From contig NZ_CP097127.1 of the NCBI RefSeq assembly GCF_023330665.1, positions 1,674,001-1,738,000 on the forward strand: a stretch of 64,000 bases of DNA, given 5' to 3'. Each line of letters starts with the position of its first letter. Position 1 is the stretch's first letter. Origin of the DNA: Conexibacter sp. S30A1. GTDB taxonomy: Bacteria; Actinomycetota; Thermoleophilia; Solirubrobacterales; Solirubrobacteraceae. The notes under the pieces were generated by a model. That model made no database searches, was not told the DNA's origin, and saw only the letters and a list, made by a program, of their open reading frames with translations. A program made the position numbers and the translations under genes. Of the stretch, positions 27,915-35,976 are shown one piece after another.

Positions 27915-28709
27915 TCACGACGCAACCCCCGGGTATCGAACGGTGCCCCGCAAGCGGTAGAGGCCGAGCGCCTCGAAGAACTCACGGTCCCAGACCGGAT
28001 GTCGCGCGTGCAGATTCCGGCCATAGCGCTTGACCATCAGGCGCCTGAGCCGGTACACGACATACCGATCGATCTGGTTGAACTTGATAGCGGCGTTCCC
28101 GGTCCGGAAGTAGTTGCCCCACCCACGCAGAATCGGGTTCAGTCCCGCGATCACGTCACGGAGGTCATGCCCGACCCGGCCGCGCCCGGTCAGGGCCTTG
28201 ACCCTGGCACGAACCCGACCCATCGCCCGTTGGGAAGGCCACCGCTGGAGGTAGTAGCGACGGACGCCGCGCTCCAGCAAACGACCCGACACACGAGCAT
28301 GGAAATGGCAGCCGAGAAAATCAAACCCTTCCCGGCCTTCTCGTAGGTCAACTATCTTCGTCTTGTCCGGGTGCAGCCCCAAACCCAGGCTGGCGAGAAC
28401 GTCCGCCGCCAACCGTTGTGCTGCGCTGGCATCGGCTTTGCTGCGACAAGCCACGACGAAATCATCCGCATAACGGATCAGTCTGCCGTGAGCCTCATCA
28501 GCAAACGCCCGATCAAGCGCTTGGAGATAGATGTTTGACAGCAGCGGAGAAACCACCCCGCCCTGGGGCGTCCCCGCAACCGACCGCGAGAACTGCCCAT
28601 CATCCATAACCCCCGCTTGGAGCCACAAACGGATCAGCTTGACCACCCGCCTGTCCGAAACCCGCTCCGCAACAAGCGCAAGCAAACGCTCGTGCTCGAT
28701 CAAGGAGAA
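27915..28709 (-). pseudogene. Group II intron reverse transcriptase/maturase, C-terminal half
   Basis: 264 residues starting FSLIEHERLLALVAERVS. It has GTPQGGVVSPLLSNIYL, the catalytic LIRYADDFVV (YADD), GFDFLGCHFH and the maturase (domain X) signature NPILRGWGNYFRTGNA. It ends at VRYPGVAS with no HNH domain. It is separated from its N-terminal half by the serine-recombinase element and is not expected to give an active protein alone. Precise deletion of the element rejoins it in frame. Confidence 0.92.
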
Positions 28710-28720
28710 GGAAGACACGA
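28700..28720. other. Attachment junction (left) of the serine-recombinase element
   Basis: Plus strand reads CAAGGAG-AA-GGAAGACACG, with the AA core at 28708-28709. Left of the core is maturase sequence; right of it is element sequence. Core AA is also present at the right junction, and removing everything between restores the maturase frame. Confidence 0.8.
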
Positions 28721-28753
28721 CACAAGACCCACCTCGATGGCTTTCCGTCAACG

Positions 28754-29182
28754 GTGCGGATCGTTCGGCGTGCGCATGCGTGGGAGGGACAGCCGCTTGA
28801 ACTGATGGGCTGGATGCACCGGCGTGGGCGGCTGGAGCTGATCCTGGTCCTTCCGGACGCCAGCCATTTGATGGTCCCGGCAGCGTGGACCGATCTGCAG
28901 GCCGTGCCGGAGCCGGTCGGGACAGGGATGCTGTGTTTGCTTGAGGATTTGCTGGCCACCCGGCGGGTGCTGGCGCCGTTGGTTGAGCGTGTCGTCCTGG
29001 GCGAGCGCGATGATCATGGTTGCGAGGAGATCGATCGTGCAGCTGCGACTGGATTTGGCCGAGAGTCCGGCACCGGCGGCGGTGTTGTGGGAGCTGGTCG
29101 GCGAGCAGCAGCGTCAGACCGCGGTGAGCGTGCTGGCAGCGTTGATCGCGCAGACGGTCGCGACCGAGGCGGGCGGCGATGA
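28754..29182 (+). CDS. Small element protein 1 (DUF5372-like)
   Basis: Up to 142 residues from GTG 28754. The first 80 residues (ELMGWMHRRGRLELILVLPD, MVPAAWTDL) resemble the short DUF5372-type proteins often encoded beside such recombinases. From about residue 85 on, the sequence is low-complexity and overlaps the better-looking frame of the next small gene, so the real protein may end early or the tail may be non-functional. Role unknown. Confidence 0.55.
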   Translation: MRIVRRAHAWEGQPLELMGWMHRRGRLELILVLPDASHLMVPAAWTDLQAVPEPVGTGMLCLLEDLLATRRVLAPLVERVVLGERDDHGCEEIDRAAATGFGRESGTGGGVVGAGRRAAASDRGERAGSVDRADGRDRGGRR

Positions 29183-29282
29183 GCGAGTACCGGGAGCGTG
29201 TGCTGACCCGTCTGGATGGCAGGACGATCAGCCGGGTCGGTGGTGGTGGCTTGGAGCTGGTGACGGTGTGCCTGAGCGATGA
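29010..29282 (+). CDS. Small element protein 2, hypothetical
   Basis: Up to 90 residues from ATG 29010 (or 29016). The core VQLRLDLAESPAPAAVLWEL, then VGEQQRQTAVSVLAALIAQTV, looks like a compact helical protein. The last 35 residues overlap the next gene and look like shadow sequence. I do not recognise a family beyond its repeated association with recombinase elements of this sort. Confidence 0.5.
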   Translation: MIMVARRSIVQLRLDLAESPAPAAVLWELVGEQQRQTAVSVLAALIAQTVATEAGGDERVPGACADPSGWQDDQPGRWWWLGAGDGVPER

Positions 29283-29436
29283 GGACACTGGGGAGAGGTG
29301 TGACGAGTTCGGCTCATTGCTTGAGCCGAGCTTGCCGGTGTTGGCGTATCTGCGCCCGGATGAGGCGCGCAGGCTGGCGTTCTGTTTGCTTGAGCTGGCC
29401 GAGCTTGCGGATCGGCGTTCGGGGCTTGGGCGATGA
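29179..29436 (+). CDS. Small element protein 3, hypothetical
   Basis: 85 residues from ATG 29179 (MSEYRERVLTRLDGRTISRV). Acidic C-terminal half with LPVLAYLRPDEARRLAFCLL. Its stop overlaps the recombinase start by four bases (ATGA), so the two are translationally coupled. Function unknown; a co-factor or directionality role is a guess. Confidence 0.65.
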   Translation: MSEYRERVLTRLDGRTISRVGGGGLELVTVCLSDEDTGERCDEFGSLLEPSLPVLAYLRPDEARRLAFCLLELAELADRRSGLGR

Positions 29437-31664
29437 GCGAGCGTCAGAAGCTGACCGGCTCGCATCTGGGTCGTCAGGCGTTCGTGTATCTGCGCCAGTC
29501 CTCTCAACAGCAGCTGGAACGCAACACGGAGTCGACCGCCCGCCAGTACGCGCTGGTTGAGCGCGCGATCGAGCTGGGGTTCTCTCGCGAGCAGGTCGTC
29601 GTGATCGACGAGGACCTCGGGATCAGCGGCTCCGGCATGTCTGACCGCTCCGGGTTTGCCAGGCTGGCGGCGGAGGTCGCGCTCGGGCACGCCGGCCTGG
29701 TGCTCGGCCTGGAGGTCTCCAGGTTGGCGCGCAACAACGTTGACTGGTACCGGCTTTTGGACCTGTGTGGGGTGACCGACACCGTGATCGGTGATAGCGA
29801 CGGGCTCTATCACCCCGGCTCGTTCAACGACCGGCTGCTGCTCGGCCTGAAAGGCACAATGTCGGAGGCTGAGCTGCACGTCCTCAGGGCCCGTTTGAAC
29901 GGCGGGATCCGTAACAAGGCCCAGCGGGGGGAGCTGCGCAAGATGCTGCCGGTCGGGCTTATCTGGGGCGAGGAGGAAGGCGAGATTCTGCTCGATCCCG
30001 ACGAGGCGATCCGTGGTGCGATCCAGACGATCTTTGACCGGTTCGCTGAGCTCGGGTCGGTGCGCCAGGTGTGGTTGTGGATGCGTCGTGAGGGCGTGAA
30101 GTTCCCGTTGCGTCGCTGGGAGCACGACGAGCTGCGGTGGGTCACCCCGACCTACCATCAGATCCACAGCGTGCTTGAGAGCCCCGTTTATGCTGGCGCT
30201 TACGCGTTCGGGAAAACCCGCCGTGAGCGCTATGTCGATGAGCACGGCAACACACGTCAGCGGTTGCGTCGCCTTCCCCAGGCAGAATGGGGGGTGTTGA
30301 TCTGGGAGCATCACCCCGGCTACATCGACAAGGCCACCTACCAGGCAAACCGTGAGCGGATCGCCGCTAACACCCGTCCGCGCGCGCACGAGCCCGGCGG
30401 CGCGGTCCGCGAAGGCCAAGCGCTGCTGCAAGGGATCGCTGTGTGCGGCCGCTGCGGACGGAAACTGAAGGTCCACTACCAGGGCAAACGCGGGCAGCAA
30501 CGCCCCAACTACCACTGCCCCGCCAGCATCCTGGTAGAGAACCGCGGCAGCTGGTGCATGCGTGTCGGCGGGATGCAGATCGACCAGGCTGTCGCCGGGG
30601 CGCTGTTGGCGGCGCTCACCCCAGCCGGTGTGAAGGCCGCGATCATCGCGGCCGAAGCGCTCGAGCACGACCATGATGCCGCGCTGAAGCAGTGGCGCCT
30701 GCAACTCGAGCAAGCCCGCTACCGGGCCGAGAAGGCTGAGCGCCGCTACCGACAGGTCGAGCCTGAGAACCGGCTCGTCGCCCGCGGCCTGGAGCGTGAC
30801 TGGGAGAGCGCGCTGCAAGAACTCGCCAAAGCCGAGGCGGAGCTTGCGTTGCGCCAGCAACAACACCCGCGCACCCTCACCAAACAAGAGCGCGAAGGTC
30901 TGCTTGCGCTCGGCACCGACCTCGGGCGCGTGTGGTCCGCCCCAACCACCAGTGACCGTGACCGCAAACAACTGATCCGCTGCCTGATCGAGGAGGTCAT
31001 CCTCAACGTCGACCGCGACAAGGACCAAGCGACCGTCACGATCCGCTGGCACGGCGGCGCGATCACCGAGCTCACGGTCCCGTTGCCACGCCACCAGCCC
31101 ACGATCCGCACCGACGAGGACACGATCGAACTGCTCACACGCCTCGCGACCCACTACGACGACGGCACGATCGCCGGGATCCTCAACCGCCAAGGCCGCC
31201 GCTCCGCCACCGGCGAGCGGTTCACCCAGATCATCGTCGGCGGCCTGCGCCGCTACCGCCACATCCCCGCCTACCAGCCAGCCACCGACCCGCCCGACGG
31301 GGAGCTGCTCCCGATCGCCAAAGCCGCCGAACAGCTCGGCGTCGCACCCTCCACAATCCACCGCTGGCTCCACGACGGGGTCATCCGCGGCGAACAGGAC
31401 ACCCCCGGCGCACCATGGCGGATCCGTGTCAACGACCAGCTCCGCGCCCTGTTCGTCGACGACGCCCCACCCGGATACATACCGATGTTCGACGCGATGC
31501 GCGCCCTCGGCGTCTCCCGCCAAACCGTGTTGCAACGTGTCAAGCGCGGCGAGCTTGAAGCCATCCACGTCCGCAACGGACGCCGAAAAGGCCTGCGAAT
31601 ACTGGTCCCACACGCCGAAAACACCCTGTTCGACACCACCCCCATGAACGCAAAGGCAGTGTGA
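29433..31664 (+). CDS. Large serine recombinase with twin C-terminal helix-turn-helix domains
   Basis: 743 residues. The resolvase-type catalytic domain (about 10-150) has FVYLRQSSQQQLERN with the nucleophilic Ser and VLGLEVSRLARNN. The recombinase domain (about 170-300) and zinc ribbon (CGRCGRKLKVHYQGKRG, then CP and CMR further on) are followed by a coiled coil (about 400-470). Residues about 615-735 add two MerR/excisionase-like helices-turn-helices (IAKAAEQLGVAPSTIHRWL and MFDAMRALGVSRQTVLQRV). The added DNA-binding pair may act in target choice or direction control. Confidence 0.92.
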   Translation: MSERQKLTGSHLGRQAFVYLRQSSQQQLERNTESTARQYALVERAIELGFSREQVVVIDEDLGISGSGMSDRSGFARLAAEVALGHAGLVLGLEVSRLARNNVDWYRLLDLCGVTDTVIGDSDGLYHPGSFNDRLLLGLKGTMSEAELHVLRARLNGGIRNKAQRGELRKMLPVGLIWGEEEGEILLDPDEAIRGAIQTIFDRFAELGSVRQVWLWMRREGVKFPLRRWEHDELRWVTPTYHQIHSVLESPVYAGAYAFGKTRRERYVDEHGNTRQRLRRLPQAEWGVLIWEHHPGYIDKATYQANRERIAANTRPRAHEPGGAVREGQALLQGIAVCGRCGRKLKVHYQGKRGQQRPNYHCPASILVENRGSWCMRVGGMQIDQAVAGALLAALTPAGVKAAIIAAEALEHDHDAALKQWRLQLEQARYRAEKAERRYRQVEPENRLVARGLERDWESALQELAKAEAELALRQQQHPRTLTKQEREGLLALGTDLGRVWSAPTTSDRDRKQLIRCLIEEVILNVDRDKDQATVTIRWHGGAITELTVPLPRHQPTIRTDEDTIELLTRLATHYDDGTIAGILNRQGRRSATGERFTQIIVGGLRRYRHIPAYQPATDPPDGELLPIAKAAEQLGVAPSTIHRWLHDGVIRGEQDTPGAPWRIRVNDQLRALFVDDAPPGYIPMFDAMRALGVSRQTVLQRVKRGELEAIHVRNGRRKGLRILVPHAENTLFDTTPMNAKAV

Positions 31665-31665
31665 C

Positions 31666-31686
31666 GATGGCTCCAAATAGTCCCGG
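31666..31686. other. Attachment junction (right) of the serine-recombinase element
   Basis: Plus strand reads ATGGCTCC-AA-ATAGTCCC with core AA at 31675-31676. Right of the core is maturase sequence (codons GAC TAT on the minus strand). Joined to the left flank it gives DYFSLIEH, a normal maturase sequence. Confidence 0.8.
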
Positions 31687-32249
31687 ATGTCAGCCTCAAA
31701 AACGAACTGATACCCCTCAATGAACGACTCGCGGAGCACCTCCTTCGCATCCGTCGCTGACCGTCGCGGACGGAACCCAAACGAGCACGGCTGAAAGTCC
31801 GCCTCAAAAATGGGCTCAAGCACAATCCTTGCGGCCTGCTGGCAAACCCGATCCTTCACGGTCGGAATACCTAACGGCCGCCTACCACCCTGCGGCTTGG
31901 GAATCTGGACCCGCCGAACCGGCAACGGACGATAGACCCCCTCCCGAAGCTCAGACTGGAGATCTGCAAGCAGACGCTGCACCCCGTGCTCCTTGACCGC
32001 ATCAAGCGTCTGCCGGTCAATCCCGGCAGCGCCCTTGTTCCTACACACCCGCTCCCATGCCTCCCGAAGGACGTCACTCCTCCAGATCCGGTCAAACAGA
32101 GCATGAAAACGGCGATCCGGGGACCGCTTGGCGGCCACCCATAGCTTGCGCTGAAGTTCTCGCACATCCCCACCGCAGAGCAAAAGCTCACCGGCCGGGC
32201 CAACAGGCAAAAGCCTGCCAGGGTTGTTGGGCTGCTCTACAGCAACCAT
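31677..32249 (-). pseudogene. Group II intron reverse transcriptase/maturase, N-terminal half
   Basis: 191 codons from ATG 32249 to EADIRDY. RT domains 0-3 are present: VCRNKGAAGIDRQTLDAV, VQIPKPQGGRRPLGIPTVKD and CSFGFRPRRSATDAKEVL. EADIRDY is the first catalytic aspartate motif, and the insertion is exactly after it. Joined to the C-terminal half it would give 455 residues. Confidence 0.92.
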
Positions 32250-32736
32250 GCCCTAACGCTTACCTCCCACACAACCATGATCAAAGCCAGGGCCCTTCGC
32301 TACCGGCGCTTTTACCTTTCCGCCGGTCATCACTACTACGACCCCGTCGGACTCCCGCTGCCCTCCGCTCGATTTCACCATCGGCTTATACAAGCGGTCT
32401 TTGCCTGACAAGGCCAGGCAGACGGGCCTCCCGTGTTCCGTGATCAGACCATGCGCGCGTGCAAGTCTCCCTACCCCGCAGGGACCCGCCACACCATTTC
32501 TGGATCGGACGTGACGGACATGGCCTTCACCGTGAAATGAGCGGCTCGGCTCCCTGATTGTTTCTCTAACGAGGCTGCAATCCCAGCCCACGCGCTTGCT
32601 CCCTCCAAAGAGGCTCTCGACACCCCGCTCAGCCCAAGGGATCTCTCCCCAAGACCGGGGCCTGCTACCGGGCGCTCCAGCGCCTACCCGGACCGGACTC
32701 CCACCGGCTGGCCTACCACAGCTTTCACGGCGCAAC
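32250..32736 (-). ncRNA. 5' ribozyme region of the group II intron (domains I-IV)
   Basis: 487 structured bases between the intron 5' end and the maturase ATG, with many local GC-rich complementarities and no coding signal. It includes GGTGGGAGTCCGG and GGGCTGAGCGGGG, typical of domain I style sequence. Domain boundaries and exon-binding sites could not be set by eye. Confidence 0.6.
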
Positions 32737-32750
32737 ATCCCCCGAGGATA

Positions 32751-32770
32751 CTGATTGACTGGTCAGTCAG
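32751..32770. promoter_or_regulatory. FadR-like TetR operator
   Basis: CTGATTGACTGGTCAGTCAG is a 20-bp near-palindrome. Its minus-strand core TGACTGACCAGTCAATCA follows the TGAnTGA-N4-TCAnTCA layout of the Bacillus FadR site. It lies just outside the intron and upstream of GGGGG. A weak TTTGGC-N16-CAGTAT promoter frames it. Likely target: the nitrilase-tetR operon, now 4.9 kb away across the intron. Confidence 0.7.
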
Positions 32771-32801
32771 CCAAACGGAGCCGGCCAAGCCGCACGTCGA
32801 C

Positions 32802-33590
32802 TCAGCGCCCGCGCCAGCGTGGGTCACGCTTCTCGAAGAACGCCGCCACGCCTTCCCGCGCATCCTCGGTGGCGAAGGCGAGCGTGAGCTGCGCGCGCAG
32901 GTAGTCCAGCGCATCAGCCAGCGCCATGTCCTGCTGCCGAAACATTGCGTCCTTGCCCATGCGCAGCATCAGCGGCGAGCGGGCCGCCAGCCGCCCGGCC
33001 CAGTCATGCACCGCCTGGTCGAACTCAGCTTCGGGCACGACGCGGTTGACGATGCCGATCTGCTGTGCCTGCGCAGCCGTGATCCGCTCCCCGAGCAGCA
33101 TCAGCTCGGCCGCTCGCTTGCGCGGCACGTTGCGGTACAGCAGCGCCGTGACCATGAACGGAAACAGCCCGACGCCGATCTCCGGCGTCCCGAACGTCGC
33201 GCTGTCGCTGGCGATCACCAGGTCGCAGGCGAGCGCCAGCCCCAGTGCGCCTGCCAGGACGTGACCGCGGGCCGCGCAGATGGATGGCTTGCCGAGCTCG
33301 CCGAGCAGCCTGAACAGCTCGGGGAAGCGCTCGTTGTCCTCGTGGCGCTCGAGCAATGGCACATCGGCCGTGAACGACGCCAGGTTGCCACCACTTGAGA
33401 AAACGGTCGGGTGTGTCGAGGCGAGCACCACCACCCGAACATCCTGATCGGCCCGGGCGCGCTCGAGTGCTTGAATCAGCTCCGCGAGCAGCTCGGGGGC
33501 GAGCGCGTTGCGAGTCTCAGGCTGAGCCAGCGCGACGGTCGCCAGGCCCGGCGCCGAAACCTCGTAGCTCAACGTGCTGTATTCGCCCAT
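32802..33590 (-). CDS. Enoyl-CoA hydratase/isomerase family protein
   Basis: 262 residues from ATG 33590 (MGEYSTLSYEV). Crotonase signatures: VALAQPETRNALAPELL, HPTVFSSGGNLASF (oxyanion hole), GHVLAGALGLALACDLV and FGTPEIGVGLFP. The second catalytic Glu is kept (PEIGVG) but the first is replaced (GALGLAL in place of GGCEL), so classical hydration is uncertain. The TetR/FadR-type operator immediately downstream suggests a fatty-acid catabolism neighbourhood. Confidence 0.87.
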   Translation of the reverse strand: MGEYSTLSYEVSAPGLATVALAQPETRNALAPELLAELIQALERARADQDVRVVVLASTHPTVFSSGGNLASFTADVPLLERHEDNERFPELFRLLGELGKPSICAARGHVLAGALGLALACDLVIASDSATFGTPEIGVGLFPFMVTALLYRNVPRKRAAELMLLGERITAAQAQQIGIVNRVVPEAEFDQAVHDWAGRLAARSPLMLRMGKDAMFRQQDMALADALDYLRAQLTLAFATEDAREGVAAFFEKRDPRWRGR

Positions 33591-33642
33591 GACTCCAGTC
33601 AACAGCCTACGACCAGCTCGACAGCATGCCAACATTCCTCGC

Positions 33643-34188
33643 GTGGACTCCGCTCGCGGCCAACTGCTGATCGCCGGCCCCACCCTGAAGGACCCGAACT
33701 TCTGGCGTACCGTCGTGCTCGTGGTGGAGCACACCGCGGAGGGCGCACTCGGGCTGGTGTTGAACCGGCCGTCGCAGTCGAAGGTGGGCGAGGCGGTGCC
33801 GCAGCTGGTGGCGCTGACCGGCGCCGATGACGAGGTGCGGATCGGCGGGCCCGTCAACCGCTCGGCGGTGATCGTGCTGGCCGACTTCGAGGATCGCCAT
33901 GACGCTGCCCTGATCGCCTTCGACAATGTCGGCGTGCTCTCCAGCGACGCCGCCTTCGACCTGGACAAAGCCGGGGTGCGGCGTGCTCGCGTCTTCGCAG
34001 GGCACTCGGGCTGGGGCCCCGGCCAGCTCGACGGCGAGCTCGATCGCGGCGACTGGATCCTCGAACCGGCCAACTACGGCGATGCGTTCACCCAGACGCC
34101 CGAGCAGCTCTGGCAGACGGTGCTGGAGCGCAAGGGCGGCAGCTATGCGCTGGTGGCGCGGATGCCGGAGGATCCGTCGCTGAACTGA
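33643..34188 (+). CDS. YqgE/AlgH family protein (UPF0301)
   Basis: 181 residues from GTG 33643, chosen because family members start close to SARGQLLIAGPTLKDPNFWRTVVLV. EGALGLVLNRPS, RIGGPVNRS and FAGHSGWGPGQLDGEL are family motifs. Biochemical function is unknown. It is divergent from the enoyl-CoA hydratase gene. Confidence 0.9.
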   Translation: MDSARGQLLIAGPTLKDPNFWRTVVLVVEHTAEGALGLVLNRPSQSKVGEAVPQLVALTGADDEVRIGGPVNRSAVIVLADFEDRHDAALIAFDNVGVLSSDAAFDLDKAGVRRARVFAGHSGWGPGQLDGELDRGDWILEPANYGDAFTQTPEQLWQTVLERKGGSYALVARMPEDPSLN

Positions 34189-34258
34189 CAGGCCGGAAGC
34201 CTACGCGGCCGCGGGGCTGCGCCCACCGCTCGCTCCCAACACTCCTACGATCAATCGC

Positions 34259-35200
34259 GTGAACAGCGACCACCACCACAACCACGGTGCAGCGCAGGCG
34301 CGCCAGTTGAAGCTCACGCTGGCAGTGATCATCTCGTTCATGGCCCTGGAGGTGACGGTGGGCCTGCTTTCCGGGTCACTGGCGCTGCTGTCTGATGCCG
34401 CGCACATGCTCACCGATGCCGCCGCCCTCGCCATGGCCCTCGTGGCAGCGCAGCTGGCCACGCGACCAGCCCGGGGGGCGCTGACCTTCGGCCTCGGGCG
34501 CGCCGAGATCCTGAGCGCCAACGCCAACGGCCTCACACTTCTGGTGCTGGCACTGCTCATCGTCTACGGCGCGATCCGTCACCTGATCGCTCCGGTGCAC
34601 GTCGACGCCGGCCCGGTGCTCGCGGTTGCGCTGGCCGGAATGGTTGCGAACCTGGTCGCGGTGCGCGTGCTCGGCGGCCCCGCACATACCCACCAGCATG
34701 AGCATGGCCAGGCACATCGCAGCCTCAACGTCGAGGGCTCCTACCAGCACATCCTGACCGACCTGTTCGGCTTTGCCGCGACCGCCGCCGCGGCGCTGGT
34801 GATCCTGCTGACCGGCGCCTACCGCGCTGACGCGATCGCCTCGCTGCTGATCGCAGCGGTCATGCTCTTCGCGGCACAGCGCCTGATCCGGGCGTCGGTT
34901 CGCGTGATGATGGAGGCGGCGCCGGAGGGTGTGAGCCCGGCTGAGATCGGCGTGGCGATGGCTGCGCATCCCGGCGTCGTCGAGATTCACGACCTGCACG
35001 TCTGGGAGGTGACCACCGGCTTCAACGCCATCTCCGCGCATGTGATCGTGGATCCGGCACAGGACTGCCATGAGACTCGCCGCGCGCTTGCCGCCCTGCT
35101 GCGCGACCGCTTCGGCCTGACGCACTCGACCCTGCAGGTCGAGCACGCACAGACCAACCAGGGTCCGTTACAAATCGAGCTCACGCGCCACGCCGGCTGA
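34259..35200 (+). CDS. Cation diffusion facilitator (CzcD/ZitB-like metal exporter)
   Basis: 313 residues from GTG 34259 with a His-rich N-terminus (DHHHNH) and six hydrophobic segments. The metal-site motifs are SDAAHMLTD in helix 2 and QHILTDLFG in helix 5 (HxxxD pairs). A second His cluster (HTHQHEHGQAHR) lies in the loop between helices 4 and 5, typical of zinc exporters. The C-terminal domain has IHDLHVWEVTTGF. Probable Zn/Cd/Co efflux. Confidence 0.92.
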   Translation: MNSDHHHNHGAAQARQLKLTLAVIISFMALEVTVGLLSGSLALLSDAAHMLTDAAALAMALVAAQLATRPARGALTFGLGRAEILSANANGLTLLVLALLIVYGAIRHLIAPVHVDAGPVLAVALAGMVANLVAVRVLGGPAHTHQHEHGQAHRSLNVEGSYQHILTDLFGFAATAAAALVILLTGAYRADAIASLLIAAVMLFAAQRLIRASVRVMMEAAPEGVSPAEIGVAMAAHPGVVEIHDLHVWEVTTGFNAISAHVIVDPAQDCHETRRALAALLRDRFGLTHSTLQVEHAQTNQGPLQIELTRHAG

Positions 35201-35968
35201 CCGGCCGACACGCTCGCGCAGCACAGACGCGCGCGCAACAGCCGCCGCGCGGCCAGGTCCTGCTTGCTCGAGCTCCGTGTGCAGGGCACGGATGCGGCGC
35301 AGGATCTCGTCGGCCACCGCCTGTTGCGCTTCGCGGCTCGGGTTGGCGACGGGTGTGAAGCGCAGCGGCGGGCCGTAGCGCACCACGACCTTCGCGAAGC
35401 GCAGCCGGCGCCAGTTGCGGACGCGATTGGATCCGAGGATCGCGACCGGCACCACCGTGGCGCCCGACTCGAGTGCCAGGCGTCCGATCCCTGGCTTGCC
35501 CTGATCGGCGAGCTTGCCGCTGCGCGACCGCCCACCCTCGACATACATGCCCACCGCCCCACCGCGCCCCAGGACCGCGAACGCGGTCTTGAACGCCTCC
35601 TCATCGTGATGGCCGCGGCGCACCGGGAAGACGCCGCCATGGCTGTAGATCCAGCTCATCGGATGGCGCCCGAACATCTGCGACTTGGCCATGAAGTGAA
35701 TGTGACGGCGGACGAACGCCCCCGTGAAGAAATGGTCCAGGAACGACGCATGGTTGGGCGCGACGATCACGGGCCCGTTGGGCACGTTCTCAGCGCCGTA
35801 GCCCTCGGTTCGGAACAGCGCAACCGCGATCCAAACGGTGATCACCCGCACCAGCTCGTAGGGCCACTGCGGCGGGCGGCGGCGCACGCGCTCGTGGTAG
35901 CGGTCAAACAGCTGCGCGGGACGTGGGTCGCGGTAGACCTGCGCGCGGATCTTGACGTCCGCCGGCAT
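35168..35968 (-). CDS. 1-acyl-sn-glycerol-3-phosphate acyltransferase (PlsC family)
   Basis: 266 residues. APNHASFLDHFFTGA carries the catalytic NHxxxxD motif, MYVEGGRSRSGKL aligns with the FPEGTRSRSG block, and GATVVPVAILGS is the third family block. It acylates lysophosphatidate or a related acceptor at the membrane. Its 3' end overlaps the convergent CDF gene by 33 bases. Confidence 0.88.
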   Translation of the reverse strand: MPADVKIRAQVYRDPRPAQLFDRYHERVRRRPPQWPYELVRVITVWIAVALFRTEGYGAENVPNGPVIVAPNHASFLDHFFTGAFVRRHIHFMAKSQMFGRHPMSWIYSHGGVFPVRRGHHDEEAFKTAFAVLGRGGAVGMYVEGGRSRSGKLADQGKPGIGRLALESGATVVPVAILGSNRVRNWRRLRFAKVVVRYGPPLRFTPVANPSREAQQAVADEILRRIRALHTELEQAGPGRAAAVARASVLRERVGRSAGVARELDL

Positions 35969-35976
35969 CGCCGCGC

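Larger units (their letters stand above)
28710..31676 (+). mobile_element. Serine-recombinase mobile element inserted in the intron maturase
   Basis: 2,967 bp delimited by identical AA dinucleotides, the 2-bp core expected of serine recombinases. It carries three small overlapping genes and a 743-residue recombinase whose stop is 11 bases from the right end. The ends share an imperfect inverted motif GGA-N5-CG-N-CACA. There is no cargo outside these genes. Its length is a multiple of three and its antisense strand happens to be open, so the maturase frame reads through it. Confidence 0.85.
27813..32736 (-). mobile_element. Group II intron carrying a nested serine-recombinase element
   Basis: The 3' end is marked by a domain V hairpin (27862-27894) and a domain VI-like stem ending in CTGACTAC at 27813. 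The 5' end is placed at GTTGCG (32736) because joining there gives GGGGGAT-CA-ATG before the nitrilase. A perfect GTGCG at 32795 is the alternative. Excluding the 2,967-bp insertion the intron is about 1.96 kb, normal for a maturase-encoding intron. The maturase lacks an HNH endonuclease domain, as in group IIC-like and related classes. The 5' boundary is inference. Confidence 0.8.

Noticed and set aside
27915..32249. One 1,444-codon open reading frame on the minus strand across the intron and nested element
   Set aside because: It is two maturase halves joined by 989 antisense codons of the recombinase element. The insert length is a multiple of three and high GC leaves the antisense frame open, so it is not a real protein.
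27915..32249. Reverse transcriptase as part of a retron, DGR or defence RT system
   Set aside because: YADD with a maturase domain X, an adjacent group II domain V/VI, and no msr/msd or template-repeat region identify an intron maturase.
32791..32795. Perfect GTGCG (minus strand) as the intron 5' end
   Set aside because: It would place the TetR operator and promoter-like sequence inside the intron and leave no ribosome site after splicing. Kept only as an alternative.
33590..33601. TGACTCCAGTCA near the enoyl-CoA hydratase start as a second FadR-type operator
   Set aside because: The arms are only five bases with a two-base centre and lack the TGAnTGA-N4-TCAnTCA spacing.
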